Origin: Haloferula helveola
Lineage (GTDB): Bacteria > Verrucomicrobiota > Verrucomicrobiia > Verrucomicrobiales > Akkermansiaceae
Direction of reading: 5' to 3'
Assembly: GCF_037076345.1 (NCBI RefSeq)
Contig: NZ_AP024702.1
Coordinates: forward strand, 3,906,001-3,970,000
DNA length: 64,000 bases
In this document: positions 44,452 through 53,196 of the stretch, piece by piece
Numbering within the stretch: position 1 is the stretch's first letter
How the letters are laid out: each line of letters begins with the position of its first letter
Program-made: the position numbers and the translations under genes
The notes under the pieces: generated by a model
What the model was told of the DNA's origin: nothing
What the model saw: the letters and a program-made list of their open reading frames with translations, nothing else
Databases searched by the model: none

Positions 44452-47400
44452 TGAGCGAGAACACCCACAGCGCCCTGAATCGGTGCCTGCGCGCGGTCTG
44501 GCAGCGCAGGCAACGGAAGCATCTGGTCGGCGGGCTGCTGGCGTTCGCCCGTTGGTTCGTGCCGCTGTTTCTCGTCCTGATTCTCATCGACCGTTTCACC
44601 TTCCTGCCGGGCTGGGCGCGAGCCGTGATCGCGCTGGCGCTGCTTGCGGTCGCCGGCCGTCAGGCATGGCGTCACGGCTGGTCACGACTGCGCGGCTTCG
44701 ATGCCACCCGCACGGCGAAGGAGATCGAGGACGCGCAGGGCGGCATGGACAGCCTGCTGGTCACGGCGGTGCAGTTCCAGAAGAGCGGTGCGTCACCCGG
44801 AACGTCGGCCGCGATGTGGGAGCTGACGCAGCGGAAGGCGGAAGCCGCCGCCGAGGAGGTGCCACCGGAAAAGGTCGTGAACCTGCGCGATCTCAAGCAG
44901 CCGATCCGCATCGCCGCGGGGCTCGCGGTGGTACTGCTGATCCTCGCGATCCTCAATGGGCCTTTCCTCGCCGCCGGTCTCGGTCGTCTGTTCACGCCAT
45001 GGCTGGCGATTGCGTATCCGACGAAAACCCAGATCGATCCCGGCGCGGAGGAGTTAGTGGTGAAAGAAGGTGCACCCGCCAAGGTCGAGATCCGTTTGTC
45101 CGGTTCGGTGCCAACCACGGCCAAACTGGAATTGCAAACGGGAGAAGGCCGGCCGCGTGAACTGAAGCTCGACGTTGCCGATGGCGTTTGCGTTTACGAA
45201 ATCGCCTCCGCCTCCCGCGATTTCACGTATCGCGTGAAAGCCGGCGATGCCCGCAGCGACTGGCGTCAGGTCCGCGTGATCCCCGCTCCGCGCCTCGCCG
45301 AGGTGAAGGTGGATCTCGAGTATCCCGCCTACATCGGGCGCCCGACCGAAACGGTTGAGGCCCTGACGCTGACCGTGCCCGAGGAAACGACGGTCCGCTG
45401 GAAGCTCACGCTCGATACGCCGATCCAGGAAGCGACGCTTCATCGCGACGGCGCCGAGGACCTGCCGCTCGAAATTGGTGATGACGGCCGCACGCTGACC
45501 CTTTCCGAAGCCGCATCGGCATCTCGCGGCTACAGCTTTTCGTGGACCGAAGCCGGGCATGGCTTCGACTTCACCAGCCCGCGCTATTTCCTCCAGGTCG
45601 CTTCCGACCAAGCGCCTCGGGTCGAACTCACCGCACCGGAGTCGAACCTCAACGCGATGCTCGGCCGGCCACTCGAACTCGCGGTTCGGGCACAGGACGA
45701 TCACGGCATCGGAACCACCACGATCACCTACCGGGTGAACCGGCGGCCGGAGAAGACGATCACACTGGCGGAGCCGGTCCGCAGCGGCGAGGGATCGCAA
45801 GCGCTCGGCTGGGACTACCGCGAGGAGCTACCGGATCTTCAGGTCGGCGACTCGGTTTCGTTCTTGGTCGAAGTGACCGACAAATACCCGGGCGAGGGCG
45901 GACCCTACCGGGCGCGCACCGATTCGCGCCGCATCACCTTCCTTTCGCGTGACGAGTATCTCGCTGCGATCACCAAGCAGATGGAGCGTCTGCTCACCCG
46001 GGTCCGGACGCTGTATCGTCAGGAGCGCGCTGCGCACGAGCTGACGTTGGCACTCGACCCCGGGGCCGACAGCTATCTTCCGACCTGCCAGCTCGAGGCC
46101 ATCCGTCAGGAAATGGTGCGCGAGCAGCTCGTGACCACGGCGAACGAGGTTCAGGCGCTTCTCGATGATCTCGCGGCCAACCAGGTCAGCGATGCGGTCG
46201 AAAGCGAATCGCTCGCCACCCTGCGCGACGGCCTGCGCGGGATTGCCGGTGATCACGTCGCCCGTGCCGCCGACCTGCTGCGCCAGCAGGTGGGTTCCGA
46301 CACCCGCGATCCCGAGCCTGCCGTGGCGGCGGTCAACAAGGCTGCCCGCGAGCTTGCCGCGCTCGTCTTGCAGCGCGACATCGACGCTGCCCGCGAAGTC
46401 TTCGCCCGTGAGACCCGGATGTTCTCCCGCCAACTTGCTGACCTCCGTCTCCGCTTGATCACTTCCGGCCCGGATCAGGCGGAGGCATTGGCGAATGGAC
46501 ATGAAGAGGTCGCCGAGTGGACCGACACGCTCCTCGACCAGCTGACGAAGGGGATGCGCTACGACAAGCGTCCACTGGCGGTGCTTGGGCTCAGCCGTCG
46601 GATTCACGACCTGCGCACCGGAGGACTTTCCGATTCAATTCGTGAAGCCGCCAAGCTTGCGCGGGAAGGAAAGGCCGCGGAGGCGGCCGCCGCCAACTAC
46701 CCGCTCATCCGCCCGGTTCTTGAGGCCGAGTTCACGATGCGCAGCGGCTCCGAATACGCGCTCATCCGGGAGCTGCGCGAACAGCTGGATTCCCTGATCA
46801 GCGGGCAGGAAGAGTTGTTGGTAACTTGTTCGGAGTTGGAGGAACTCGGAGAGCGGAAAGCGGAACTGAAAGACCGTCAGGCCGAGTTGCGCGACATGCT
46901 GGTGCTGGCATCGCTCCCGGCCATTCCTGCACCGCGGACCCGGCTGTTCGATCTGACGATGCCACCCGCTCCGCCTACCGACGACTTGCGGCTCCGCTCC
47001 GAGAAGCTCATGACCGACGCGATCGGCCAACTTGAGGCGGGAGCGAAGGACAAGGCAGTGGCCCTGCAGGGCGAAGCGGTCGAGTCGCTGAAGGAACTTG
47101 ATACCATCCTCACCCGCTGGTCGGCGGAACTCGCCCAGCAGTCGCTCGGGGTTTCCGCACTCGTCTCCGATGCAACCAACCGAGCCGGATATCTCGACAA
47201 GCTCGAGACCCGCCAGATCGGACTCCTTGAACAGACCGAGGAAGCGGCCCTCGATGAGAAGAATCCACCCGTTCTTTTGGAGGACCAGCAAGCGCTCGCG
47301 CAGGACATCGAACAATTCCGCGAAGATCTCTCCGGAGGTGAGGCCGGTCCGGCGCAGGAAGCTCTGCCGTTGCTCGGTCGACTCGAGGCGGTTGCCGAGG

Positions 47401-48878
47401 CGATGGAGCTGGCGTCGGCCGCGCTCAAAGGAAAGTTCGCCGAGGAGGCCCTCGAACCGCAGGAGGAAGCAGCTGCCGCCCTGACTGAGGCCCGCGAGAT
47501 CGCCGAAGGACAACTGGTGCAGCTCAACCTGCTCCAGCAGCTGATCAGCTTCGAGCAGTCGGTCGGAAAGGCGAGCGATGGCATGGCCGATATCGTTGGC
47601 GGGCAGAACGATCTGATCGAAGCGACCGAAGAAGCCGACGAGGATGCGCTCGAAGCGCTGCTCGCTCCGCAGCGGAACCTCCTGCAATGCCTGACGGACA
47701 TCGCCCCGAGCCTCGATCTCGTCGCCGCCCGTCTCGATGTCGGCACGCCGCTTGTTTTCGCCGCCTCGGATGTCGAGGACGCGCTTCTCGCGATGGAGGA
47801 CGGCGATGCCGAAGACGCCGCCGAGATCCAGGATATTGCGGTCGAGTCGTTGGCCAAGGTGCAGGGGCTGGTGGCCGAGATCTCGGTCCAGACCGGATAC
47901 GTGGCCGAGATCGTCGAGTTCCTCCACGAAGCCGAGTCGGATGCCGCTCTGCTCGTCTTCCGCCAGCGTCAGCTTCGTGAGGATGCCGGTGCGGACGATG
48001 TACTTGCCAAGCAGCAGGCGCTTGCTTCGGACACTGCGAACTACGGTCGCATCCTCACCGAGGTCGCGGGCACGATCGATTTCCAGAAGTTGGACGAAAA
48101 GGTCCGGGAAAGGCTGGGGGACCTGGATCTCACCGTCGACTTCGAAGCTCCCGCCGCTTTCATGAACGAGGCGGTGAAACTCATTCAGTCCGGCCAGCCC
48201 GCCGAGGATGCGATGCTTGCCGCCGAGAAGTCGCTGGCGGCGAACTCGGGGCAGTTGCTGGTCGTCATCACCATGCTCAACGGCCTGCCGGCCATCTCGG
48301 TGACGAATGCCGACCCGCCGGAACTCCATCGCCTGATCGCGGCGCTCGATCTGGCCAGCAAACATCGCCAGCTCCTGCGCGATACCCAGGGAGCGGCCGA
48401 CAAGGATCTGCCCGGACTCGCCGCGGGGCAGACGAAGCTTGCCGACGCCGCAGCCAAACTGGAGGAAGGCGAGTTGACCCACCCGATGGTGGTTGCCGCC
48501 CATGAGCAATTGATGCCGATCGCTGATGCGCTTCGCGGCTCGCGCAAGGCGGATGCGGCGCGTGCGCAGGCGGCAGCGGACCAGACCCTGCGTCACTTCA
48601 TCATCGAGCAGGCTCTGATCCTCAACACCGCGAAGCCGCCAACCTCTGCGAGCGACGAGGACGTCCTCACCGAGTCGGAAACCGACGATCTTTACGAATC
48701 GGACACCGTGGGTTTCGTCTCGGACTTCGTCAGTGGCGAGGCGCCTAAGGACAAGAAGTCCGAGTGGGAAATCCTCGGCACCAGAAACCGCGCCGCGCTC
48801 AACCAGAACTTCGCCCGCGAGCTGCCGCTCGAGTACCGGGCCACGCTGAAGAACTACTACGAAAGGGTCGCGAAATGA
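44451..48878 (+). CDS. DUF4175-like giant membrane coiled-coil protein
   Basis: Membrane protein of 1475 aa; the start at 44451 overlaps the previous stop by one base. Two or three membrane helices (about 35-55, 60-75 and 160-180) are followed by a beta-rich periplasmic portion with DUF4175-like features (VIPAPRLAEVKVDLEYPAYI, about 277, a proline-containing stretch typical of the family), then very long Ala/Glu/Leu-rich helical sequence to the end, predicted coiled coil. It is the usual largest partner of the MoxR/BatA operon. Its stop overlaps the next start (ATGA). The role is unknown; a structural or envelope-spanning function is an inference. Confidence 0.85.
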   Translation: MSENTHSALNRCLRAVWQRRQRKHLVGGLLAFARWFVPLFLVLILIDRFTFLPGWARAVIALALLAVAGRQAWRHGWSRLRGFDATRTAKEIEDAQGGMDSLLVTAVQFQKSGASPGTSAAMWELTQRKAEAAAEEVPPEKVVNLRDLKQPIRIAAGLAVVLLILAILNGPFLAAGLGRLFTPWLAIAYPTKTQIDPGAEELVVKEGAPAKVEIRLSGSVPTTAKLELQTGEGRPRELKLDVADGVCVYEIASASRDFTYRVKAGDARSDWRQVRVIPAPRLAEVKVDLEYPAYIGRPTETVEALTLTVPEETTVRWKLTLDTPIQEATLHRDGAEDLPLEIGDDGRTLTLSEAASASRGYSFSWTEAGHGFDFTSPRYFLQVASDQAPRVELTAPESNLNAMLGRPLELAVRAQDDHGIGTTTITYRVNRRPEKTITLAEPVRSGEGSQALGWDYREELPDLQVGDSVSFLVEVTDKYPGEGGPYRARTDSRRITFLSRDEYLAAITKQMERLLTRVRTLYRQERAAHELTLALDPGADSYLPTCQLEAIRQEMVREQLVTTANEVQALLDDLAANQVSDAVESESLATLRDGLRGIAGDHVARAADLLRQQVGSDTRDPEPAVAAVNKAARELAALVLQRDIDAAREVFARETRMFSRQLADLRLRLITSGPDQAEALANGHEEVAEWTDTLLDQLTKGMRYDKRPLAVLGLSRRIHDLRTGGLSDSIREAAKLAREGKAAEAAAANYPLIRPVLEAEFTMRSGSEYALIRELREQLDSLISGQEELLVTCSELEELGERKAELKDRQAELRDMLVLASLPAIPAPRTRLFDLTMPPAPPTDDLRLRSEKLMTDAIGQLEAGAKDKAVALQGEAVESLKELDTILTRWSAELAQQSLGVSALVSDATNRAGYLDKLETRQIGLLEQTEEAALDEKNPPVLLEDQQALAQDIEQFREDLSGGEAGPAQEALPLLGRLEAVAEAMELASAALKGKFAEEALEPQEEAAAALTEAREIAEGQLVQLNLLQQLISFEQSVGKASDGMADIVGGQNDLIEATEEADEDALEALLAPQRNLLQCLTDIAPSLDLVAARLDVGTPLVFAASDVEDALLAMEDGDAEDAAEIQDIAVESLAKVQGLVAEISVQTGYVAEIVEFLHEAESDAALLVFRQRQLREDAGADDVLAKQQALASDTANYGRILTEVAGTIDFQKLDEKVRERLGDLDLTVDFEAPAAFMNEAVKLIQSGQPAEDAMLAAEKSLAANSGQLLVVITMLNGLPAISVTNADPPELHRLIAALDLASKHRQLLRDTQGAADKDLPGLAAGQTKLADAAAKLEEGELTHPMVVAAHEQLMPIADALRGSRKADAARAQAAADQTLRHFIIEQALILNTAKPPTSASDEDVLTESETDDLYESDTVGFVSDFVSGEAPKDKKSEWEILGTRNRAALNQNFARELPLEYRATLKNYYERVAK

Positions 48879-50041
48879 AATCCACCGCCATCCACCCGCT
48901 CATACCTAGGGGGCAACGACATTCCTGTCGTTGGACCTTTTCAAATCCCATGACAGGAATGTCATGGCCCCGTAAACCCCTCCTTCAACTTCTGGGAATC
49001 GCGGCAACCGTCTGCGTTTGCCTCGCCCCATCCGCATTGCTCGCGCAGGACGAGCCCGCCCCCGAGCCGGCACCCGCCTCATCCGAGGACGCTCCCGAAC
49101 TCACCGAAGTCGCCGACCTCGCAATCGAGAAGGGCCTGCAGTATCTCCTCGCCACCCAGAACCCCAACGGTTCGTGGACTTCGGGCGACGGCAACTTCGA
49201 GATCGCCGGCACTTCGCTCGGCCTCATGGCCTTCATGGTGAAGGGCGAGTTCCCCGGCTTCGGTCGTAACGGCGCGGCACTCGATCGAGCCAAGGACTTC
49301 CTGCTCAAGAAGGCCGAGGAGTCCCCCACCGGATACATGGGCGGCATGTATGAGCACGGGCTCTTCACGCTCGCGATGTCCGAACTGTGGGGCATGACCA
49401 ATAACATCGAGGACAACAAGAAGATCCAGACCGCGCTCGAGCGTGCCGTGCAGGTGATCCTGCGCGCCCAGAGTCCGCTCGGTGGATGGCGCTATCACGC
49501 ACGTCCCGATTGTGGTCAGGACACGTCGGTCACCGCGATGGTCTTCGTCTCGCTCGCCTCCGCGCGTCAGGCCGGCATCCTCGTGCCGACCGAGACGATT
49601 GATCGAGTCGTCAGCTACCTGCGCGACCAGGTTTGGAATGAGAAGAGCGGAGGATTCGGCTATCAGGGCAACGGCGGCGGCACGCTTGCCTGCACCGGTG
49701 GCGGCGCTTACGCCGCGCAGCTCTGCGGCATGCGCGACACCGAGTGGGTGCAGGCCGCCATCCGCTATCTCGAAAACAGCCCGAAGATCTTCAATCGCAA
49801 GGAGATCGGCCACTACTACTACGCCCACTACTACGCCATGCAGGCGATGGTGCAGGCCGGCGACGAGCACTACACCAAGTGGTACCCGCAGATCCGCGAC
49901 TCGTTGATTTCGCTTCAGAAACCCGACGGTTCATGGAACGAGGGCACCGAAGAGAAGCCGGAGGCCTATCCCCACAAGACGCCGATGGCCATCATCATCC
50001 TCGGCACCCCGCACCGCTACATCCCGGTGTATCAGCAGTGA
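48875..50041 (+). CDS. Exported prenyltransferase/squalene-oxidase-repeat protein
   Basis: Exported protein of 388 aa. An ATG at 48875 overlaps the stop of the preceding gene (ATGA). Reading from it, the first 28 codons cross a REPIN-like palindrome pair (48909-48971) before the hydrophobic signal segment (PLLQLLGIAATVCVCLAP). ATGs at 48950 and 48959 are alternatives, and the latter has AGGA just before it and would give a normal signal peptide. The mature protein holds alpha/alpha-barrel repeats: LQYLLATQNPNGSW (about 88), GGWRYHARPDCGQDTS, GGGGTLACTGGGAYAAQ-like Gly-rich segments and QKPDGSWNEG near the C-terminus. No DXDD catalytic motif is seen, so it is a binding rather than cyclase type. 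Confidence 0.82.
   Translation: MKSTAIHPLIPRGQRHSCRWTFSNPMTGMSWPRKPLLQLLGIAATVCVCLAPSALLAQDEPAPEPAPASSEDAPELTEVADLAIEKGLQYLLATQNPNGSWTSGDGNFEIAGTSLGLMAFMVKGEFPGFGRNGAALDRAKDFLLKKAEESPTGYMGGMYEHGLFTLAMSELWGMTNNIEDNKKIQTALERAVQVILRAQSPLGGWRYHARPDCGQDTSVTAMVFVSLASARQAGILVPTETIDRVVSYLRDQVWNEKSGGFGYQGNGGGTLACTGGGAYAAQLCGMRDTEWVQAAIRYLENSPKIFNRKEIGHYYYAHYYAMQAMVQAGDEHYTKWYPQIRDSLISLQKPDGSWNEGTEEKPEAYPHKTPMAIIILGTPHRYIPVYQQ
48909..48971. repeat. REPIN-like element within the 5' coding region
   Basis: CAACGACA-TTCC-TGTCGTTG (48914-48933) and CATGACA-GGAA-TGTCATG (48949-48966) are two perfect hairpins with complementary loops, flanked by GGGGG (48909-48913) and CCCC (48968-48971). The pair is arranged head to head, 15 bases apart. 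It is read in frame if translation starts at 48875. Confidence 0.78.
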
Positions 50042-50146
50042 ACGAACCCGCGTAGCGAGGGCTTCCCTGAAGAGTCCGAGGCGCCCGGGATGGAGCGAGA
50101 TCGCTTGACATGCCTTGGTGAGGCAAGCATCCCCGGAAGTCCGATT

Positions 50147-50689
50147 ATGGGTGCAGAGGAATACTCGCAGGGTTCCGAATCCGGCCCGGTCGCCGGTTTC
50201 AGCGATCTGCTGACGGGCGAGCAGGACTTCCTCCGTGCGCTCATCCGCACCATCGGTGTGCCTGCATCCGATGTGGCCGACGTCTTGCAGGACGCCAACC
50301 TGTATCTGGTCAGCCATCAGGGAAAGTACATCCCCGGGACGAACTTCCGGGCGTGGGCCGCTCAGGTCGTCCGGTTCCGCAGCCTGAACTACTTCCGCAG
50401 CCGGAAACGTCGTCCGATGGTCAACCTTTCCGAGCAGGCTCTCGACCTGATCGCCGGGGAGGTGGTGTTGCGTTTCGATGAAACCCACTCCCGTCTTCAG
50501 AAGCTCGGACAATGTCTTGCCCAATTGACGGAGGAACAGCGCCAGCTGCTGGCGGCAGTGTATGGCAAGGGCATCTCGCTCAAGGATCTCGCCCATGCAA
50601 GGAGGAGTAGCCATGCGGCCGTAAGAAAGACCGTTTCCCGCATCCGGCAGGCGCTCAAGGCCTGCATCGAATCCCGCCCGGAGGACTGA
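50147..50689 (+). CDS. ECF sigma factor of the verrucomicrobial/planctomycete type
   Basis: Sigma factor of 180 aa; the start at 50147 (MGAEEYSQ) is preceded by GGAAG at a fair distance, while an ATG at 50090 would add 19 unusual residues. Region 2: FLRALIRTIGVPASDVADVL followed by FRAWAAQVVRFRSLNYFRSR. Region 4: LTEEQRQLLAAVYGKGISLKDLA and AVRKTVSRIRQALKACI. This matches the small Rhodopirellula/Verrucomicrobium ECF group, typically encoded next to a FecR-domain protein as here. The FecR gene begins 39 bases later; likely targets are the LamG genes downstream. Confidence 0.88.
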   Translation: MGAEEYSQGSESGPVAGFSDLLTGEQDFLRALIRTIGVPASDVADVLQDANLYLVSHQGKYIPGTNFRAWAAQVVRFRSLNYFRSRKRRPMVNLSEQALDLIAGEVVLRFDETHSRLQKLGQCLAQLTEEQRQLLAAVYGKGISLKDLAHARRSSHAAVRKTVSRIRQALKACIESRPED

Positions 50690-50728
50690 AGGAAACCGTC
50701 ACACATTGCCGAATCCCGCTCTTTGTCC

Positions 50729-52225
50729 ATGAAGCTGCCGATGGAACCCCAGCCCGACCGAGATTTTGTCGATCTCGTCCAGCGCGTCTTGAATCACGAG
50801 GCGAGCCTGGATGATATCGCGCATCTCAATGCCCGGCTGCCGCGGGATCCGGTGGCGCTCCGCTACTTTGCCGAGATGCGGATGCTCCATGGTGCGCTGG
50901 AGGATCAGTTTGGCTCGGTGGCACGGGATCTTGCCTCCATCGAAGGCCGGCTTGTGGAGTTTCCGGGGACTTCCGCCACCCCCGCGGTGGTGGAGGCAGC
51001 ACCCCGACCGGCCCGCAGGATGCCGTGGCGCAAGCTGGGTGTCGCGGCTGCCGCGATGATCGCGATTTCGGTCGGCTATGTTGTCATCGAGCGCATCCTC
51101 CACCCGCCGGCATTCGAGGTGGTGGCCCGTCACGGAGCTGGGCTCGGGGCGGCACCTGAAATCGGCGCGTGGATTGATTGTGGAGATACGCTCCGTCTCC
51201 GGGACGGTGCCTTGGAGATCCGCTCGCCGGATGGCAACACGCTCACCTTCCAAGGTCCCGGTGAGCTGAGGATAGACACCGCTCAGCGACTCGATTTGAT
51301 CTCCGGACGCCTTTGGGCAGAGCTTGAGGGCGAACCGGTCTTGATCCAAGTACCCCGTGGAAAGGTTACGGATCTCGGCACCACCTTCGGCATCGATCAA
51401 TCGGCTCCCTCCGTCACGCGGATCGATGTCTTCGATGGTGAGGTAAGGTTCATGAAAGCGGACGATGCCACCCGTGCTGTGGACGCTGCGGAAGGCGAAT
51501 GTCTGATTTCATCAGGGACCGAGTGGACACCGGAGAAAGGGAAAGCCGACGCCTCGCGCTACACGCCCGGAATCCGGCAGCCGCTCGGATTCGCCTTTGT
51601 GTCCGACCTCGCGGAGTCCGAACGCATTGAGTCGGCGCTGGCATTCGAAGTTGCATGGACTGCGACGAGTTCGGCCTACGGCAGCACCCGGTTGCACTCG
51701 TCACCGATCCGGGTGGCTTGGGTGGGATCCAGCATTTACAGCGCCGGCCCGGCGAAGTCTGACGAAGCCGCGGTCATGCACACCCACCTCTGCGGTGCCG
51801 CCTGGACGGAAGGCGGGGGAGATCTCGGTCAGGAAGCCCGCTCACTCGGACTCCCCGATCAGGGAGGAGGGATCGTCATTCAGTTCAGGAACCTGTCCGA
51901 GTGGCTCGACGAACTCGGTGCCAGCGGTTACCGGGTCAGGCTGCTCCGAAACACCAAGGACCCCGGAATCCGGTTCCTCCCGGTCTCCGCTTACACCGGG
52001 AATCCATCAGGCGGCCGGCCCGACTCGATTCTGGAGAGCCGGAGCGAGGACGTTAGGCCGGCAGACTTTCCGGACTCGAATGACGGCGAAGGAAGCCGGA
52101 TGATTCAGGAATTCCCGAGTCCGTTTACCGCCGACCGTCTGACCCTTTCGGTTTCGGGCCACGAGCAGGGGGATTTGGAACGGAGGGGTGGTGTCTCCGG
52201 AGTGATCCTCACGCCGGTTTTCTGA
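50729..52225 (+). CDS. FecR-domain membrane protein (anti-sigma or sensor)
   Basis: Membrane protein of 498 aa; the start at 50729 (MKLPMEPQPDRD) is preferred over a TTG six bases upstream. An N-terminal cytoplasmic segment (1-95, helical, LNARLPRDPVALRYFAEMRML) could bind the sigma factor. One membrane helix lies at about 107-127, then a FecR domain (about 160-250: GDTLRLRDGALEIRSPDGNT, RLDLISGRLWAELEG, RGKVTDLGTTFGID). The periplasmic tail of about 240 residues is unrecognised. It follows the ECF sigma gene and is probably its membrane regulator. Confidence 0.87.
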   Translation: MKLPMEPQPDRDFVDLVQRVLNHEASLDDIAHLNARLPRDPVALRYFAEMRMLHGALEDQFGSVARDLASIEGRLVEFPGTSATPAVVEAAPRPARRMPWRKLGVAAAAMIAISVGYVVIERILHPPAFEVVARHGAGLGAAPEIGAWIDCGDTLRLRDGALEIRSPDGNTLTFQGPGELRIDTAQRLDLISGRLWAELEGEPVLIQVPRGKVTDLGTTFGIDQSAPSVTRIDVFDGEVRFMKADDATRAVDAAEGECLISSGTEWTPEKGKADASRYTPGIRQPLGFAFVSDLAESERIESALAFEVAWTATSSAYGSTRLHSSPIRVAWVGSSIYSAGPAKSDEAAVMHTHLCGAAWTEGGGDLGQEARSLGLPDQGGGIVIQFRNLSEWLDELGASGYRVRLLRNTKDPGIRFLPVSAYTGNPSGGRPDSILESRSEDVRPADFPDSNDGEGSRMIQEFPSPFTADRLTLSVSGHEQGDLERRGGVSGVILTPVF

Positions 52226-52320
52226 CCGTCCGGCAAAGATTTCGGATTTTCAGTCACACTTCGGGTGCCAGCGCTCTTGGGTCCTGTTCCTCAAGCAGGA
52301 TCAAGACGTCAAGAACCCCG

Positions 52321-53154
52321 ATGAAGTTCCTCCAGACTCTCTCCATCGCCCTCTCCCTCGCCGTTTCCGCAGAGGCGGCGCTCGTCGCTTACTACGAATT
52401 CGACGAAACCAGCGGCACCTCCATCGGAGATTCCTCAGGAAACGGATTTGATGGATCGGTCATTGGCAGCGGCGATCTCAATGTGTCCGGCTATGTCGGA
52501 TCGGGGTATCAGCCCGGATCGGGCGGTTCCGACTACGGCAGTGTCAGTGGTGGCGTAAGCGATTTCGGAATTGGCGGCAATGACGCCCGTACGATCGCCT
52601 TCTGGTTCAATACCTCGGGGTTCGGTGGGGCGACGGATCAGTACCGGTTGATCGGCACCGGTAGCACCGGCGCCGGCACAGCCTTCAATATCGTGGCGGA
52701 ATCCTCGACCGGAGCCAACCGCATCGGGCTTCGATACGGTAACGGCAATGTCTACTTCGATGCGGACAACAGCGGGACCGCTTTCGCGACCGGCACCTGG
52801 TATCATGTGGCGGTCGTCTACGACGGGAGCACGCTCGATCTCGAGTCCGTCGGCACCGCCTCGGATGGGACAGGACTGGTTTTCTACGTCAATGGCGTCG
52901 AGGTGGATACGGCTGCGGGTAATCTGAACAACGGCACCCAAGCCCTGAGTACCGCCCTTACCGATTTCGCTTTTGGTGCGAACGAAGACGGCACCCAGGG
53001 GTTTTACCCGGGGTTACTCGACGAGGTCCGCGTCTATGACGAGGCGCTCGGTGCGGGTGCGATTGCCACGCTGGCAGCGGTTCCCGAACCGACATTCGCG
53101 ACGCTGGCGGGGGCGTTGGGTCTCCTGCTGCTCTTGCGTCGCAGACGTTCCTGA
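52321..53154 (+). CDS. LamG-domain protein with PEP-CTERM sorting tail
   Basis: Exported protein of 277 aa. A signal peptide (cleavage near AEAAL) is followed by a concanavalin-like LamG domain (about 22-240) and a C-terminal tail with VPEPT, a hydrophobic stretch (LAGALGLLLLL) and RRRR, the hallmark of PEP-CTERM/exosortase sorting. It would be exported, processed and anchored at the surface; the LamG domain probably binds carbohydrate. The LamG sequence is about 80% identical by eye to that of the next gene. It follows the ECF/FecR pair. Confidence 0.9.
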   Translation: MKFLQTLSIALSLAVSAEAALVAYYEFDETSGTSIGDSSGNGFDGSVIGSGDLNVSGYVGSGYQPGSGGSDYGSVSGGVSDFGIGGNDARTIAFWFNTSGFGGATDQYRLIGTGSTGAGTAFNIVAESSTGANRIGLRYGNGNVYFDADNSGTAFATGTWYHVAVVYDGSTLDLESVGTASDGTGLVFYVNGVEVDTAAGNLNNGTQALSTALTDFAFGANEDGTQGFYPGLLDEVRVYDEALGAGAIATLAAVPEPTFATLAGALGLLLLLRRRRS

Positions 53155-53196
53155 AACGGACAGGCCCCGTCCGACCCAACCCGTCAACGAAATCTC

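Noticed and set aside
46635-48596. Open frame of 653 codons opposite the DUF4175-like gene
   Set aside because: Mirrors the Ala/Glu/Leu coiled-coil codons of the real gene; no independent support.
48875-50041. Active terpene cyclase
   Set aside because: The repeats fit the prenyltransferase/squalene-oxidase fold, but no DXDD or DXXD metal motif is visible, and the protein is exported and encoded in a VWA operon.
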